Source: Vibrio navarrensis
GTDB taxonomy: Bacteria > Pseudomonadota > Gammaproteobacteria > Enterobacterales > Vibrionaceae
DNA: 64,000 nt
Assembly: GCF_015767675.1 (NCBI RefSeq)
Contig: NZ_CP065218.1
Span: 806,001-870,000, forward strand
Direction: 5' to 3'
Shown: positions 62,942 to 64,000 of the stretch, piece after piece
How the letters are laid out: each line of letters starts with the position of its first letter
Position numbering within the stretch: position 1 is the first letter of the stretch
Notes under the pieces: model-generated
Seen by the model: only the letters and a program-made list of their open reading frames with translations
What the model was told of the DNA's origin: nothing
The model's database searches: none
Translations under genes and position numbers: made by a program

Positions 62942-63561
62942 AAGTTCACTATATTTTTGACCCAATGTGTGGGTGGTGCTTCGGCGCCACCTCATTGATG
63001 GCTGAGCTGGCATACCACCCTGAGATTGAACTGCTTCTGCACCCCGGCGGTATGATGCAGCGTGCGCCGATCAGCGTCAATTTTCGTCAGCACATTTTGC
63101 AGGCCGATCAGCGTATCACAGCGCAAACGGGGCAACCGTTTGGCGAGGCGTACTTAGAGCGTGTATCGAGTGGCGCGCCGCTGATTCTCGACTCTTACCA
63201 AACTGCGCAAGCGATCATCGCTGCTGAGCAAGTGGGGATTGCCGCTTTTGAGATGCTTAAAGCGATTCAAAAAGCGCACTACATTGATGGCAAACTGGTC
63301 GCCAGTGAAGAGACGTTGAGCGAGCTTGCGCTGCAGTTAGGCGCAGATCAAGACGCGTGGCAACAGGCGATGCAAGCGGCGAGCAGTAAGGTGGATAGCC
63401 AAGTCGCTAACACCCGCCGCCTAATGGAACAGTATGGTCAGGGCGGTTTTCCTTCCTTATTGGTTGAACAGCAAGGCCAAATGCGCAGCGTGCGCCCAAG
63501 CGATTTTTACGGGCAAAGTCAGCGTTGGAAATCCTTTTGGCAACAAGTGGTTAATCACTGA
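62935..63561 (+). CDS. DsbA/FrnE-family thioredoxin-fold protein
   Basis: A 208-residue protein without signal peptide. The active site is CGWC in DPMCGWCFGAT and the cis-Pro is in GGFPSLLVE. A helical insertion lies between. Relatives are cytosolic oxidoreductases or isomerases. It is translationally coupled to the MBL-fold gene and under the divergent LysR regulator. Confidence 0.88.
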   Translation: MVKVHYIFDPMCGWCFGATSLMAELAYHPEIELLLHPGGMMQRAPISVNFRQHILQADQRITAQTGQPFGEAYLERVSSGAPLILDSYQTAQAIIAAEQVGIAAFEMLKAIQKAHYIDGKLVASEETLSELALQLGADQDAWQQAMQAASSKVDSQVANTRRLMEQYGQGGFPSLLVEQQGQMRSVRPSDFYGQSQRWKSFWQQVVNH

Positions 63562-63619
63562 CAATTCAAGCGCAACAGGTTATCCTCAGGCACTTCATAT
63601 TGCTTAGAGGGTAACTTCC

Positions 63620-63979
63620 ATGCGTTTTGAATCGGTCCATCAGGACGTGATTTCTTTTGAACGTTTTGTTTGGCGCTGCGTTCGTTATGCTTTGATTGCG
63701 CTGTTGGTACTGCTCATCGGCCTTATGCCGGGCATCGGTGGCTTCGTCTGGATCACTGGCCTATCTGTCGAGCAAGCGCTGCTCAACGCTTTGTCCATGG
63801 TCAGTGGTTTGGAACTGCCTTATCCGGTGGCTGATTTGCTGGAATCCACGGCCACGCACCTCTTCTTGGCGCTTTACAGCCTGTTCATTGAAGGGGTATT
63901 TTTTGCCGCTTTAGCCACCTTATTTGCTCCGGCTATTCATCGCCTGTTTCACCGCCTGCATTGTGAACCCAGAGAGTAA
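63620..63979 (+). CDS. Small membrane protein, 119 aa
   Basis: Two to three hydrophobic helices (about 22-50 and 80-105). Between them the sequence (TGLSVEQALLNALSMVSGLELPYP split by residue 60) resembles a pore-loop of ion channels in texture only. The C-terminus is basic (HRLFHRLHCEP). AGAGG lies upstream of the ATG. No family recognised. Confidence 0.6.
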   Translation: MRFESVHQDVISFERFVWRCVRYALIALLVLLIGLMPGIGGFVWITGLSVEQALLNALSMVSGLELPYPVADLLESTATHLFLALYSLFIEGVFFAALATLFAPAIHRLFHRLHCEPRE

Positions 63980-64000
63980 CCTTAGGGAGACAAGCTCTCC

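Noticed and set aside
1..64000. tRNA, rRNA, CRISPR array or prophage
   Set aside because: No clusters of short spaced repeats, no tRNA-like cloverleaf and no phage structural genes were seen by eye.

Overview
The window looks like chromosomal DNA of a Vibrio, probably of the V. vulnificus group. The gene set is typical of that genus: a ChiA-type chitinase, nagB with a NagC-type operator, NhaD, CspA, LamB/MalM/MalE, and the small Vibrio families DUF2850, DUF2999, DUF3081 and DUF3297. HdfR sits divergent to MaoP (YifE), as in other gammaproteobacteria. No rRNA, tRNA or CRISPR array was seen.

Layout. 1-1608: a Cache-type chemoreceptor running off the left edge. 1609-5090: two tandem GltS-like sodium/glutamate symporters, the first behind a long structured leader RNA. 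5.2-7.5 kb: a nuclease-like protein, nagB and a DUF3081 protein. 7.6-12.0 kb: an operon of maoP, an ATP-grasp ligase and a DUF1704/QEGLA metallopeptidase-like protein, divergent from hdfR. 12.1-19.1 kb: alkylation repair (Ada-AlkA fusion plus Ogt), a YitT protein, a GFA enzyme, nhaD with an unlisted 37-residue ORF in front of it, and a TetR/hydrolase pair sharing a palindromic operator. 19.2-23.0 kb: chitinase, DUF2850 protein, ppnP.

23,071-28,228 is the most unusual segment. It is a 5.16-kb insertion bounded by imperfect 17-bp inverted repeats and flanked by a 6-bp direct repeat (TAATTA); the right-hand copy contains the stop codon of pirin. It holds an IS982 transposase remnant, a cydA fragment and a five-gene operon. 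The operon encodes a secreted metallo-beta-lactamase-fold protein, a short Cys peptide with GKC motifs (bufferin/HvfA-like), a DUF692 multinuclear iron oxidase (MNIO), its DUF2063 partner and a DoxX protein. This is a predicted RiPP metallophore or copper-buffering system carried on a composite-transposon-like unit.

28.2-43 kb: pirin, a diguanylate cyclase, then a maltodextrin/glycogen region (GlgX, LamB behind MalT-box-like sites, MalM, an esterase, an amylo-1,6-glucosidase-type debranching enzyme, a lone MalE and a cytoplasmic alpha-amylase). 43-50 kb: Sel1-repeat protein, DUF445 protein, ABC exporter, CtlX-like hydrolase, DEAD-box helicase. 50.0-51.3 kb: a broken HIT gene, then cspA followed by a diverged duplicate of the cspA leader driving two tiny overlapping ORFs (51 and 35 residues), one of them not in the usual ORF size range. 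51.9-55.3 kb: an HBM-type chemoreceptor paired with a solute-binding protein. 55.4-58.5 kb: small conserved proteins and decayed gene fragments. 58.5-64 kb: alpha/beta hydrolase, RhlE helicase, and a LysR regulator divergent from an MBL-fold/DsbA-like pair and a small membrane protein.
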